A stretch of DNA of 64,000 nucleotides. Source: Cellulomonas_A sp047229345. GTDB lineage: Bacteria > Actinomycetota > Actinomycetes > Actinomycetales > Cellulomonadaceae. The notes below the pieces were generated by a model that did no database searches, was not told the origin of the DNA, and was given only the letters and a program-made list of their open reading frames with translations. The translations under genes and the position numbers were made by a program. Shown here in pieces: positions 52,262 through 60,673 of this stretch; position 1 is the stretch's first letter; each line of letters opens with the position of its first letter. The DNA lies in assembly GCF_047229345.1 (NCBI RefSeq), contig NZ_JBFTER010000017.1:1-64000 (forward strand). The letters are read 5' to 3'.

Positions 52262-53308
52262 GTGGCGGAATACGACCTCACCAACAAGCTCGTCGTCGGC
52301 ATCGCGCCGAGTGCACTGTTCGACGTGCGCGACTCTCATGACGCGTTCACCCGCGGGCTCGACGAGTACCGGCGCTACCAGGACGAGCACATCGACGATC
52401 CTCTTCCCCGAGGAGCCGCGTTCCCGTTCGTACAACGCCTCCTCGGTCTGAACGACCTGCGACCCGGCGATCCGCTCGTGGAAGTCATCGTCCTCGCAAA
52501 GGACGACGCGACTACCGGTCTGCGAATCATGAACTCCATCGCGCACTACGGTCTCGACATCACCCGCGCGGTCTTCACGGGTGGCAGGGCGCCGTACGAG
52601 TACATCGATGCTTTGAACGTCTGCTTGTTCCTGTCGGGCAGCGCCTCCGACGCCGAGGCTGCGTCCTCGGCGGGGTACCCCGCCGGGCAAGTGCTGGGCC
52701 GCACAGCGCTCGAGACTGACGCGGATGACCCCAACGGGCTACTCGTCGCTCTCGACTTCGACCAGGTCCTCGCCGATGGCGAGGCGGAGGCGCGATACCT
52801 TTCGACGACGTTCGATGAGTACCTCGCCTACGAGCGCGACCATGCGAGTACACCCCTGGGTGCCGGTCCGATGAAGCGATTCTTGGTAGCGCTCGGGCGG
52901 ATCCAGGAGGCTGAACGTCAGCACAGCAAGGACTTCACCGATTACAAGCCCCGAGTGCGGCTTGCCTTGGTGACGGCCCGGCAGGCACCGGCGCATGAGC
53001 GCGCTGTCCGCACGCTTCGATCCTGGGCCGTTGAGGTCAATGACGCCTTCTTCCTTGGCGGGGTCCGCAAGGCGCACGTCCTCGCGGTGCTCAGGCCGCA
53101 CATCTACTTCGACGATCAGATCAATCACCTCCAACATGCACGCGCTACCGTCGCTAGCGTCCTCGTCCCCTACGCCGCGCGCGCCAGTTCGGAGCCTCAG
53201 AACGACGCTGACGCTGACCTTTCGCCGCAAGCGGCCAGTGCTCCGGAGCGCGGGGAGGCCGGCCTTGGGGGCGCCAAAGGCGCGATGAGCCCCTCGCTCG
53301 ATCACTAG
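52262..53308 (+). CDS. 5'-nucleotidase (cytosolic type I-like)
   Basis: A 348-residue protein from GTG. It matches the pattern of the cytosolic 5'-nucleotidase family throughout. Key segments are LVVGIAPSALFDVRDS, GAAFPFVQRLLGLN, VIVLAKDDATTGLRIMNSI, HYGLDITRAVFTGG, LFLSGSASDAEAA and GLLVALDFDQVLADG. The last carries the Asp residues of the HAD-type site, and RLALVTARQAP and FFLGGVRKA follow. These enzymes dephosphorylate nucleoside monophosphates. In the genome this gene may feed on an accessory role, since it lies next to nuclease-like genes. The C-terminal 35 residues are polar and variable. No ribosome site is strong; the start fits the family. Confidence 0.88.
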   Translation: MAEYDLTNKLVVGIAPSALFDVRDSHDAFTRGLDEYRRYQDEHIDDPLPRGAAFPFVQRLLGLNDLRPGDPLVEVIVLAKDDATTGLRIMNSIAHYGLDITRAVFTGGRAPYEYIDALNVCLFLSGSASDAEAASSAGYPAGQVLGRTALETDADDPNGLLVALDFDQVLADGEAEARYLSTTFDEYLAYERDHASTPLGAGPMKRFLVALGRIQEAERQHSKDFTDYKPRVRLALVTARQAPAHERAVRTLRSWAVEVNDAFFLGGVRKAHVLAVLRPHIYFDDQINHLQHARATVASVLVPYAARASSEPQNDADADLSPQAASAPERGEAGLGGAKGAMSPSLDH

Positions 53309-53510
53309 ATCGAGCTCGCAGGCTTATATCCCGGGTGTCGCGGTGTGCGGCGAGGCAAGGGCACGAGTGAAGGCGCCGCCTTAGCGCGTGTATCGGGGCG
53401 TGACCTGACGACGCGGGCCCCGCGGCGACTTTGGCATCACGCCGAACCGGGGCACCGGACCCGGTCAAGTGCGGAGCCTAGCTTGGGGAGTGCATCCTTC
53501 CGGAAGCCGC

Positions 53511-53552
53511 GCGATGCCCCGGCACGCAGGGGGGCGGGCGCCGGGGCATCGC
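53511..53552. terminator. Perfect 13-bp hairpin between convergent genes
   Basis: GCGATGCCCCGGC and GCCGGGGCATCGC pair without mismatch around a 16-base G-rich loop. It stands about 200 bases past the 5'-nucleotidase stop and 225 past the XRE gene stop, so it could serve both convergent genes. Confidence 0.6.
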
Positions 53553-53775
53553 GGTGGTCACGCTACAGGGATGCTCGCCATGGAGCGAGGGTAACGTCGC
53601 CTGGCATGTCGGGCCGTCTTGGCGCATCGGCGCACACACGCCGGGCATCCCGGTACGCCACGGGTGCGCGCTGTAACGAAGAGTCGGGTGCCGCGTTTCG
53701 CGACTGCGTGCTTCTCGCGTGTCGCTGAACCTCTACGCGACCGGTACGCCGTGCCAGAGCGATCGGCCATCCAGT

Positions 53776-54105
53776 TCATTGCCCTTCTTCGGCTCCAGAA
53801 GGCTGACGGAAGAAGAGTGCAGGCGAGACGCGCAGTGCGGCGGCGAGTTGCCACATGGCGTGCAGCGAGATGTTCCGGCGTCCGTTTTCGACATGGCCGA
53901 CGTACGCACGGTCCATGTTGGCGAGCTGGGCGAGTCGTTCCTGAGACACGCCCACCTCCTTGCGCAGCGCTCGAAGGTTCGCGCCGAAAGCTCGGCGTTG
54001 AGCGAGCTGGGACTCAGCCGCGGACGCCGCAGGGAAGTCGGGGGGCGGTGGCCCGGCAGGGTGCGGACCGTCGGGCCACGAGATGTTGGGCTGCTCACGG
54101 GGCAC
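53776..54105 (-). CDS. XRE-family helix-turn-helix regulator
   Basis: A 109-residue protein from GTG. A Pro-rich tail of about 35 residues precedes a full XRE domain (about 40-100): FGANLRALRKEVGVSQERLA, MDRAYVGHVENGRRNISL, WQLAAALRVSPALFF. These are classical for controllers of restriction systems, phages and toxin-antitoxin pairs. It starts 80 bases after the nuclease-like gene, on the same strand. It probably controls that gene or the nearby divergent operon. No operator was identified. Confidence 0.82.
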   Translation of the reverse strand: MPREQPNISWPDGPHPAGPPPPDFPAASAAESQLAQRRAFGANLRALRKEVGVSQERLAQLANMDRAYVGHVENGRRNISLHAMWQLAAALRVSPALFFRQPSGAEEGQ

Positions 54106-54185
54106 GTCACTTCATACCACGATGTCTATACGCCGCGCTTGGTGGTAGGAGCGATCCGAGTTCGGCTCGTCGATGTCATCTTTGC

Positions 54186-55112
54186 TCAGAACGGCGCCCG
54201 AGGGCCGAGTCGGAACTCCTCGAAGCCGAGAAGTTCTTCGAGCAGCAGACACATCTCCCACGGTGTATCAGACACGGGCGCCGATCGGCGGAAGAGGTGG
54301 TACCGGGTCGAGACGTTGCCTGTCGACTCGGACGTCAGATGCGGCTTGTCGATCACGCTGAAGACGACTTCGATCCTGCGCGACTGCCTCGTTCCCTCAT
54401 GCAGGGCGTCTGTGTACTCGGCCTCGAGCCGCGGACCTACCCATGTGGGTGGAATGCGGAGGAACACGACCCCGGCTTCGCCCGGCGGGAGCTGTTTCGA
54501 CGCCTTCTTCAGGGTGTCGATCACGGTGCGCGGGTTCCAGTGCGTATTGTCCGCCTTGGCTTTGGCTTCGATCGGAACGCTGTGTCCCTTATAGTTCACC
54601 AGGACGTCGAAGTCTTTGCCCTTGGCGTTTGTCTCGACCTGAGGTGCAGACGCCGCCGGGATCTGTTGGAGCAACGATAAGACCTCCATTTCGAATGCGA
54701 CGCCGGAGAACGAGTCCTTGCGCAACTTCTTCAGAAGGCCGTCGAACCAGTCGTAACTCTGCAGCTCGTACAGGCTGCGGGCGAGGGTGCTGGCGCGGTG
54801 GTGGTACATGAGCCGGGTGAGCAGGTGGTCTCCGCGACCGGCCGCGAGCGTGCTGGCGATGTTCCGCTCGAACCACGTCACGCCGAGGTGGTCGCGGATC
54901 ACAGCGTGAGGGATCGCAACCACCAGCCGGCCGGGAGAACACGGGCAGTTCGGGTCGTCCCACATCGGGTCGATGATCGACCGGACGTGTTCGTGGTACA
55001 GCAGCCACAGCGCGTCGACCCGCCCCGCGGCAGCGAGTTTGATGTCCGATAGTGAGCCGCAGAACTGCTTGAACGTGGGGAAGTAGCGCTCGTAGTCACC
55101 GTTCTCGGGCAC
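54186..55112 (-). CDS. PD-(D/E)XK nuclease-like protein, probable restriction or defence enzyme
   Basis: A 308-residue protein. The GTG at 55112 follows GAGGGGACC, which decides the start over a longer frame. A helical N-terminal half (about 1-130) is followed by a nuclease-type core: E141/E143 in FEMEVLSLL, D167/D169 in KGKDFDVLV and E182-A-K184 in SVPIEAKAK. Spacing matches PD-(D/E)XK enzymes such as restriction nucleases. No methyltransferase gene is present, which a plain type II system would need. The XRE gene follows 80 bases downstream. Target and cofactor are unknown. Confidence 0.75.
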   Translation of the reverse strand: MPENGDYERYFPTFKQFCGSLSDIKLAAAGRVDALWLLYHEHVRSIIDPMWDDPNCPCSPGRLVVAIPHAVIRDHLGVTWFERNIASTLAAGRGDHLLTRLMYHHRASTLARSLYELQSYDWFDGLLKKLRKDSFSGVAFEMEVLSLLQQIPAASAPQVETNAKGKDFDVLVNYKGHSVPIEAKAKADNTHWNPRTVIDTLKKASKQLPPGEAGVVFLRIPPTWVGPRLEAEYTDALHEGTRQSRRIEVVFSVIDKPHLTSESTGNVSTRYHLFRRSAPVSDTPWEMCLLLEELLGFEEFRLGPRAPF

Positions 55113-55473
55113 GTGGTCCCCTCGCTGACGAGTCGCGTACGTCCGGGCTTCCGTGTGCCGGACTGATTCAAAGGTGGCGAGCAATCGCGTATGACGCTCC
55201 CGCGGAAGCTGGGTTCAGAGCGCGTCGAGTCGACGAGTGATCGCGGGCCTTCAATCGCAGGCTGATTGCGATCCGATCGCGTTGTCACGGCGCCGGCGGC
55301 GAAATGGTCTTCAACGCGTGCCAACTGTAGCGAGGCCGATTCGCCGTCGTTGGGACGGACGTCCATTGCTGAGTGCGAGCGCGCGACGCGACCGCATCGT
55401 CGCGGCGAGGCTCATCCGAGGCGTCCGGTGCACGCAGACGGCAGGCGAGTGGCGTTGCCCCGGCAACCCCGGG
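55113..55473. other. Spacer between two nuclease-like genes
   Basis: No gene is recognised. The first half is the upstream region of the PD-(D/E)XK gene. A palindrome or promoter could not be called with confidence. Confidence 0.35.
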
Positions 55474-56550
55474 TCATCCGACGGCCCGGGACAGCACCTC
55501 ATCGACCAGGCCGCGGCTCGGGCGCCCGTGCGTCAGCAACGACACCATCCGTGAGGTGGATGCCGTCGAGATGACGGGGTTGCTGTCGTCCCACGGCGCT
55601 TCCCGACTTGGGGCCATGACAGTCGCTGATCCGCGCAGGTTCTGGTCAGAGACCGCCAGGGTGAGCCACTCATCGCGTCCTCCTGCCGGGACCGCCTGTT
55701 GTGCGAGGCGAAAGACGACTCCCGCGACGTCGTGTCCCGGTAGCTCATCTTGGGCAGCGGAGAGAAAGACGTAGTCGTAGCGAGCCCTGTCTGCGTCGCG
55801 TACGACGGCTGCCTGGTCCTCCGTCAGGAGCAGCGGCTCGCCTGGGTCGAAGAGAGTGACCTGGCTTTCGGTACCAGTCATCTCCGTCCAGGACATGAAC
55901 CATTGCATCCCGCCTGCCCGGATGCTCCAGTCCTGCAGTTGAGCGCACCGCTCCTGCTGTTCGGGGGTCGGATGAACGCCAGCGAGCCGGGACCGGCCGC
56001 GAGCCTCGGCCGCGAGCAGGTGCTGGCCCCCCAAGAGGAACAGCAGGTCAGGAACGGCGTTGCCGGTCGGCGTGAACGGACGCGTCGAGCGAGATGTGGT
56101 GATGGCCACGGGCGCAGGCGGCGTCGCCGACTTGGGGTGCAGCGTGCGCCAGAGCGGGGGATCGGCGGTCAACGAGACGTCGTCGATGTTCACCATCGGG
56201 TCCGCGACGGGGCGCCAGCCGTAGCGCTGATGTGCAACCTCCAGGCATGTCGCGAGCCCGATCGACTCCGACATGAAGCGGAACAGGTGCGGCGGCGACG
56301 CCATCCCGAACGGCGTCCACGACATGGTGTAGCCAGGTCGATGCTCAACACAGGCGAGCAGGTAGGCACCCTCGGCGAGCAGGTTGAGAAGGCGGGCAGG
56401 ACGCCACGGCGACGCGTAGTGAAAGTTCGCCAGCGGCCACAACGCTGGGTGGAAGCTCGTCGGAGCGATCGACAGCGGAGCCTGATGTGCAGGAGCCGGG
56501 TCGCCGCTCGGCATGACGGCGGGATACTCGACGAGTCGCGTCGTCGACAT
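55474..56550 (-). CDS. Hypothetical protein with a nuclease-like PD..ExR motif
   Basis: A 358-residue protein from an ATG that follows GGAGGTG by six bases. No family is recognised. A block PDLLFLLGGQHLLAAEARGR (D168, E182, R184) has the spacing of a PD-(D/E)XK site, with Arg in the Lys position. The same D..E-x-(K/R) spacing occurs at the same residue numbers in the nuclease-like protein downstream. The N-terminal half has FHYASPWRPARLLNLLAEGAYLLAC and a Trp-rich segment. It may be an inactive or altered nuclease that works with the downstream protein. This is inference. Confidence 0.6.
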   Translation of the reverse strand: MSTTRLVEYPAVMPSGDPAPAHQAPLSIAPTSFHPALWPLANFHYASPWRPARLLNLLAEGAYLLACVEHRPGYTMSWTPFGMASPPHLFRFMSESIGLATCLEVAHQRYGWRPVADPMVNIDDVSLTADPPLWRTLHPKSATPPAPVAITTSRSTRPFTPTGNAVPDLLFLLGGQHLLAAEARGRSRLAGVHPTPEQQERCAQLQDWSIRAGGMQWFMSWTEMTGTESQVTLFDPGEPLLLTEDQAAVVRDADRARYDYVFLSAAQDELPGHDVAGVVFRLAQQAVPAGGRDEWLTLAVSDQNLRGSATVMAPSREAPWDDSNPVISTASTSRMVSLLTHGRPSRGLVDEVLSRAVG

Positions 56551-57073
56551 GGATGACACCTCCACCGCAAGTGATCGGGATGCGCGAGTCGTGCACGAGG
56601 CTGTCACCCGCCATTGCGAGGGACGTCGTGTGGTCGACAGTGTGCGTACCAACGACGTCCAGGTGACGGTAGGCGGTCAACCGCCGAACGCGCGCCCACG
56701 TCCGCGTCTTACGCGTGCTCGATCATCGTCGACCGCCACCTGAGCGCGGAGCCAGGTCCACCGGACGTTGAAGCGCCCGAACCGAACGGCCGTGATGAGG
56801 GGTGCCATCGCCGGCTACAGCGCCGGTTCGCCGCCTGGTGCGGGCCCCGCAGGACGCGGCCGGAGTGGGCGCCTTGCCCTCGGGGCGTCCGAGGGCGAGC
56901 GGTACGGGCGCCGCCTACCTCCATGGTGAACGCCCCTGCGCGCGTCTTCCTCGGAAATGTTTACAAAGCGACCACGGTCTATGAGACTCAGAGTCGAGCC
57001 GTCGTGCGGTGGCGACGGTCATCCGGCACAGCGCCGTCGCGAGCGGCGCATCCGACGAGGGAAGGCGGCCGAC
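56551..57073. other. Divergent promoter region of the accessory island
   Basis: About 520 bases between the leftward nuclease-like genes and the rightward five-gene operon. Frames in it are Arg-rich and unrecognised. It must hold the promoters of both sides. I see no clear operator. Confidence 0.4.
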
Positions 57074-57457
57074 GTGCCTGCAGCTCCGGAAAGCCGAGAC
57101 GAGAGCGCCGAGGTGCGGCGCGACCGTCTCGCTGGTCTGCGATGGTGGAGCGGTGCGCTGGTCGTGACCGCTCTCGGGCTGGTGACTGCTGCGTCATCGT
57201 GGGTGAGTGGTGATCGCCCCGGCGTCGTGGTCATGCTGCTTGGCCTGACGCTCTCGTGCGGAGCTTCGACGCTGCGGTTGCGGGAGGAGTTCCGCCGCGG
57301 ATGGCGTGAGGGCTTCACGACCGCAGTAAAGGACATCGTCGAGCGTGCTTCAGGTCGGCCGTCCAGCGCCGAGGTGCGAGCCATCGTGCATGGTGACCCG
57401 ACCCCGGAACCGTGGCATCCCTCCGTTCGTACCCGAGTGGAACGGCGGCAACCATGA
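57074..57457 (+). CDS. Two-helix membrane protein, first gene of unknown operon
   Basis: A 127-residue protein. The GTG at 57074 follows GAGGGAAGGCGG, which decides the start. Two hydrophobic segments (about residues 25-43 and 50-66) are followed by a basic cytoplasmic helix (LREEFRRGWREGFTTAV) and a polar tail. No family is recognised. Its last codons overlap the next start in an ATGA junction, so the five genes to 59587 are translationally coupled. A membrane anchor at the head of an operon of soluble proteins could fix the others to the membrane; this is inference. Confidence 0.65.
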   Translation: MPAAPESRDESAEVRRDRLAGLRWWSGALVVTALGLVTAASSWVSGDRPGVVVMLLGLTLSCGASTLRLREEFRRGWREGFTTAVKDIVERASGRPSSAEVRAIVHGDPTPEPWHPSVRTRVERRQP

Positions 57458-57819
57458 GCGTGGCCGGCGTCGAGGTGCTGAATCTGACAGAGGCGTCAGG
57501 AGTCTGGGCGGTTCGGACGAGCAGCGTGACGGTGTACTACGTGGACGCCGACGCGCGGGCGCTGCTCCGGCAGACCGGTCCAGGATCGTCACTAGGGATC
57601 GCCGACGGCACATGGGTGCCGCTGGTGTCCGTGGAGTCCGTGCGTGGTGAAGGCGTAGGCGTGATCCGCGTGGGGGACCGCCACAAGTACGTCTACGACT
57701 ACGACCCGTCGGCGACGGATTACGCATGGTGGATCCAACGTCTGGTGACGCAGATCGAGCCGATTGGGCCGGAAGCCCTGGCGGTCCTACCAGCGCGGCT
57801 CGGAACGGGCACCCCGTGA
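57454..57819 (+). CDS. Unknown soluble protein, second gene of operon
   Basis: A 121-residue protein. The ATG overlaps the preceding stop (ATGA) and the stop overlaps the next start (GTGA). It reads as mostly beta: VWAVRTSSVTVYYVDADARAL, WVPLVSVESV, YVYDYDPSATDYAWWI. It may be a small barrel or phage-like domain; I do not recognise it. The WWIQRLVTQIE segment near the end is a likely amphipathic helix. No signal peptide or membrane segment is seen. Function unknown. Confidence 0.62.
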   Translation: MSVAGVEVLNLTEASGVWAVRTSSVTVYYVDADARALLRQTGPGSSLGIADGTWVPLVSVESVRGEGVGVIRVGDRHKYVYDYDPSATDYAWWIQRLVTQIEPIGPEALAVLPARLGTGTP

Positions 57820-58547
57820 CGGGGGAGTCAGCCCGCGCACACGGCGCACAGACATTGCTCCCAGCTCGTGTGCAGTTAGGTGCAGGCGCGACAGTTCACC
57901 TCGAGGTTGCGGAAGATGACAGCGATCGGCTCGATGAGCGGTTGCTTGCCGACCTCTTCGCGGTCGGGCTCAACGTCCCTGAACCGATCGACCCCCCGCA
58001 AGGTCCGACCTTCCCGAGGCTCACACTCGACGGCAACGCGCAGTTCCTGATCGGTGCGTACGACGTCGGTACCGAGCGTGGTCTCGAGGTCGTGGCCCGC
58101 GGCGCTCATCACGTCATCGAGATCGGGTTGCGCGCGTGGCGCGAGCCGGACCCTCAACCGGGGGACCCTGAGCCCACGGGACCCTCACGATCGGGACTCT
58201 CGCGCGAGGAGTCCGGCATCCTCGCGGATAACGCCGAGATCGTCCTCGACGTAGAGAAGGCCGACACCTCGTCGCCCGACATGCTCGAACACGTGACCCT
58301 TGGCGGACGTGTGGTCCTGACCGAGGGCGGCAAGCGAACTGCCGTGTTGGTGTCCTGGCGCTGGTACGCGCTCCAACGAGAACGGCTCGCGCGCAGCGCT
58401 GCGGCTTACTGGAAGGCATCGCGCGAAGGACGACTCAACGACCGCGAATACGCCACCGAAATGCTGGACGTCTTCGCGCCGAACGAGGGCCCGCCGCCGG
58501 CGGAGGGCCCAACAGACGGCGAGGAGCACAGTGGCAAACTTTGTTGA
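57816..58547 (+). CDS. Unknown protein, third gene of operon
   Basis: A 243-residue protein. The GTG overlaps the stop of the previous gene (GTGA). It has an acidic, mixed alpha/beta middle (VHLEVAEDDSDRLDERLLAD, FPRLTLDGNAQFLIGAY, RGAHHVIEIGLRAWRE) and a helical end (RSAAAYWKASREGRLND). No known catalytic motif is seen. The last 17 bases overlap the start of the next gene. I do not recognise the family; its place in a coupled operon argues that it acts together with the neighbours. Confidence 0.62.
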   Translation: MTGESARAHGAQTLLPARVQLGAGATVHLEVAEDDSDRLDERLLADLFAVGLNVPEPIDPPQGPTFPRLTLDGNAQFLIGAYDVGTERGLEVVARGAHHVIEIGLRAWREPDPQPGDPEPTGPSRSGLSREESGILADNAEIVLDVEKADTSSPDMLEHVTLGGRVVLTEGGKRTAVLVSWRWYALQRERLARSAAAYWKASREGRLNDREYATEMLDVFAPNEGPPPAEGPTDGEEHSGKLC

Positions 58548-58902
58548 CCCGCTGCGAGACATCGGCAGGTGGCTGGTCACGACGGCATCCGGCGCCCAGC
58601 ATCTGATCGACTCAACAGACCGTGACCAGGCGGTGACCGTGACTCGACTCGTACGGGCACCCGCGGCGCCCACCAGCGCATTCTGGCTCCAGAAGCTCCG
58701 CCGTGACGAGCGGCCGGTCCGCGTCATCGAGGTCGCGCACGCCGATCAAGGCACGATGCGCGACGGCATCGTTGTCGGCGGCGACATGTTCCTCACTCTT
58801 GAGCCGCTCGATCCCGACGCGGCGGTCACCTACCGGCGTACCACTCCCGTCGTCTCGATCGAACTCCAGCCGCTCGATGGGCCGGGTCGCGATGACGGAT
58901 GA
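58531..58902 (+). CDS. Unknown protein, fourth gene of operon
   Basis: A 123-residue protein. The GTG start follows GAGGAG and lies inside the end of the previous gene. It opens VANFVDPLRDIGRWLVTTASG, which looks like an amphipathic helix, then has a beta-rich body (VIEVAHADQGTMRDGIVVGG, MFLTLEPLD, VVSIELQPLDG). No family is recognised. No membrane segment is predicted by eye. The 3' end overlaps the start of the Cys-rich gene. Confidence 0.6.
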   Translation: MANFVDPLRDIGRWLVTTASGAQHLIDSTDRDQAVTVTRLVRAPAAPTSAFWLQKLRRDERPVRVIEVAHADQGTMRDGIVVGGDMFLTLEPLDPDAAVTYRRTTPVVSIELQPLDGPGRDDG

Positions 58903-59587
58903 CGTGGAAGGGGCGCCTCAGTCGCCCGAGGAGCGGCAATGGGAGGCGCAGCGACGACGCGTCGAGGACGTTGCCGCGCGCCGGCTTCTGCTCGAGCTGA
59001 TTCCCGGTGACCTTCGCGATCTTGACAGTGCGGCGAGGTGCGGGTGCTCGTGCCACCCCAGTCCTGGAACGAACCTCCACCTCGGCGAGTCCTGCGCGTG
59101 TCAGCTCACAGTCGACGAACGCAGTGAGCGGCTCGCTGACCTGCGACAGAGCCTCTCTGCTTTCCACGCCGCGTACGAGCCCGTCCGTCGCGCGCACGCC
59201 GAGGAGTTGGCCGTGACCGCGGCCGAGCTCGGCATCACCGCCCGTGAGGACAGCGCGGGTTCACCGTGGGTCATCCTCGGCACCATTGATGGGCGCGCGT
59301 TCTACATGCGCGAACGATGGGCCGAGTACGACATCGTGATCGCGCCGGACGACAACCCCGGAGCGCAGCCGTGGGAGGCACCTGCCGCAGCCCCTACGAT
59401 CATCGTCCGATCTGGGCTGCTTGCTGACCTGCAGCCCACGAGCCTGAGCTACCGCCATGCCTTGACGTTCATCGTGGGGGAGGTTCGTTCCTATGTGCGC
59501 AGGCAGCGGTGCGATCACCCATGCGCACCGGGAGACCGGTACTGCCGAGCATGCGGGTCTGCGCTCGTTGACCCAGCGATTCGGTAG
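58892..59587 (+). CDS. Cys-rich, probably zinc-binding protein, fifth gene of operon
   Basis: A 231-residue protein. The ATG at 58892 overlaps the end of the fourth gene; an ATG at 58877 is in frame too. Residues 50-70 hold a Cys/His cluster (C50, C52, C54, H55, H63, C68, C70). The C-terminus has a second one, CDHPCAPGDRYCRACG, spaced like a zinc ribbon. Between them is a domain with AFHAAYEP, WVILGTIDGRAFYMRERW and YDIVIAPDDN. Two metal sites in a short protein suggest nucleic-acid or protein binding. Together with the neighbours it may be the recognition part of an unknown system. Confidence 0.65.
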   Translation: MTDDVEGAPQSPEERQWEAQRRRVEDVAARRLLLELIPGDLRDLDSAARCGCSCHPSPGTNLHLGESCACQLTVDERSERLADLRQSLSAFHAAYEPVRRAHAEELAVTAAELGITAREDSAGSPWVILGTIDGRAFYMRERWAEYDIVIAPDDNPGAQPWEAPAAAPTIIVRSGLLADLQPTSLSYRHALTFIVGEVRSYVRRQRCDHPCAPGDRYCRACGSALVDPAIR

Positions 59588-59738
59588 GCGACGAAGGAGC
59601 GGTCACACGGCTCGAGGCGGCACGCGCCGCTGATCGCTTTTCAAAGACTTCGAAGGAGTGCAAACCGTATGCCCATGGACGCGTCGGCCGAGCGCAAGGG
59701 CGGCCGACCTGCGTGCCTTCCAGCCCACCGGACCGGGC

Positions 59739-60431
59739 CTACGGATCGGTTCGATCCACCTCGCTCCGAGCTGGAGCGAAGCGTCCCTCACGCACGCTAG
59801 GCAAGGCGTCTCGAACCGAAAGCACGAACAGCGGCAGCACAACCGAAGCCAGGACGTTCCACGCCCAGTTCGCCAGGAGCGCGGCTGGCCCGAGAGCTAG
59901 GCAGGCCAGCCCCAGGCTCAACGACGCCTCACCCCAGAACGCCTCGACGCGCGCACGGTGTGACTCAGGTGCGAAACGGGGCCGAGCTGTACGGAGCGTC
60001 AGAGAGAACGCGAAGCACACGAGGCACACAAGCCACGTGGTGGTCAGGTCAGGGTCTCCCTGCGTGCGCGTCGCCAACCAGTCGGCAGCCGCTTGCAAGC
60101 CTTCTCTGGTCTTGATGACCCCGGCCGTGACGAGGAACGAGCCCGCCGCAACACCCAGCTGACGCCACCGCACCGTCAAGAGATTCGGCCAGCTGAGCAG
60201 ATTGAAAGGGTCCAGCCCGAGCGCTTGGCACCCGATGCCGATCGTCGCGATGGCCACGAACCCGCCGAGGAGCACGAGCGCGACGGCGGCAGGTGAGGAC
60301 GTCCCCGCCATCAGAATGAGTACACCGCAGACGAGCCACCACTGCTGGCGGCGCGCTACTAGGACGACCGCGGCAGCCACGTCGCCCCACCTGGCCCAGC
60401 GGCGGTCCCGGCTTCTAGCAGTGTCTGGCAT
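59739..60431 (-). CDS. Multi-pass membrane protein of unknown function
   Basis: A 230-residue protein. About six hydrophobic segments are seen (WGDVAAAVVLVARR, WWLVCGVLILMAGT, ALVLLGGFVAIATIGIGC, LGVAAGSFLVTAGV, LVCLVCFAFSLTL, LACLALGPAALLANWAWNVL). No transporter motif is recognised. The ATG at 60431 has GAGGAG directly before it, too close for ideal use; a GTG at 60464 is an alternative. It is convergent with the five-gene operon, whose last stop lies about 150 bases away. Link to that operon is not shown. Confidence 0.62.
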   Translation of the reverse strand: MPDTARSRDRRWARWGDVAAAVVLVARRQQWWLVCGVLILMAGTSSPAAVALVLLGGFVAIATIGIGCQALGLDPFNLLSWPNLLTVRWRQLGVAAGSFLVTAGVIKTREGLQAAADWLATRTQGDPDLTTTWLVCLVCFAFSLTLRTARPRFAPESHRARVEAFWGEASLSLGLACLALGPAALLANWAWNVLASVVLPLFVLSVRDALPSVREGRFAPARSEVDRTDP

Positions 60432-60673
60432 CTCCTCGCCGATGGGGCGACTTGGTTCGTGCACGTGGGAAAACCGACTTTCGGGTGAGAGGAAGGGAAG
60501 TGCGTGTCCGCCGCACGAGCGCGTGGCCGCTGGTGCGGGGTAGAGGCGATCGTTGCCGCACCGCGATGGCGTGGATCCGCCCACCGTGGCGCGACTACGG
60601 TGAGCGACCGAGTCGAGTGCGGCGCGATGCGTCAGCAGGGGTTGACAGGTCGATGAGGCCCCGACACGTGAGC

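Noticed and set aside
54186..56550. A classical type II restriction-modification pair.
   Set aside because: No methyltransferase motif (such as DPPY or PC with a SAM-binding loop) was found on either strand nearby. The nuclease-like genes are therefore described without this claim.
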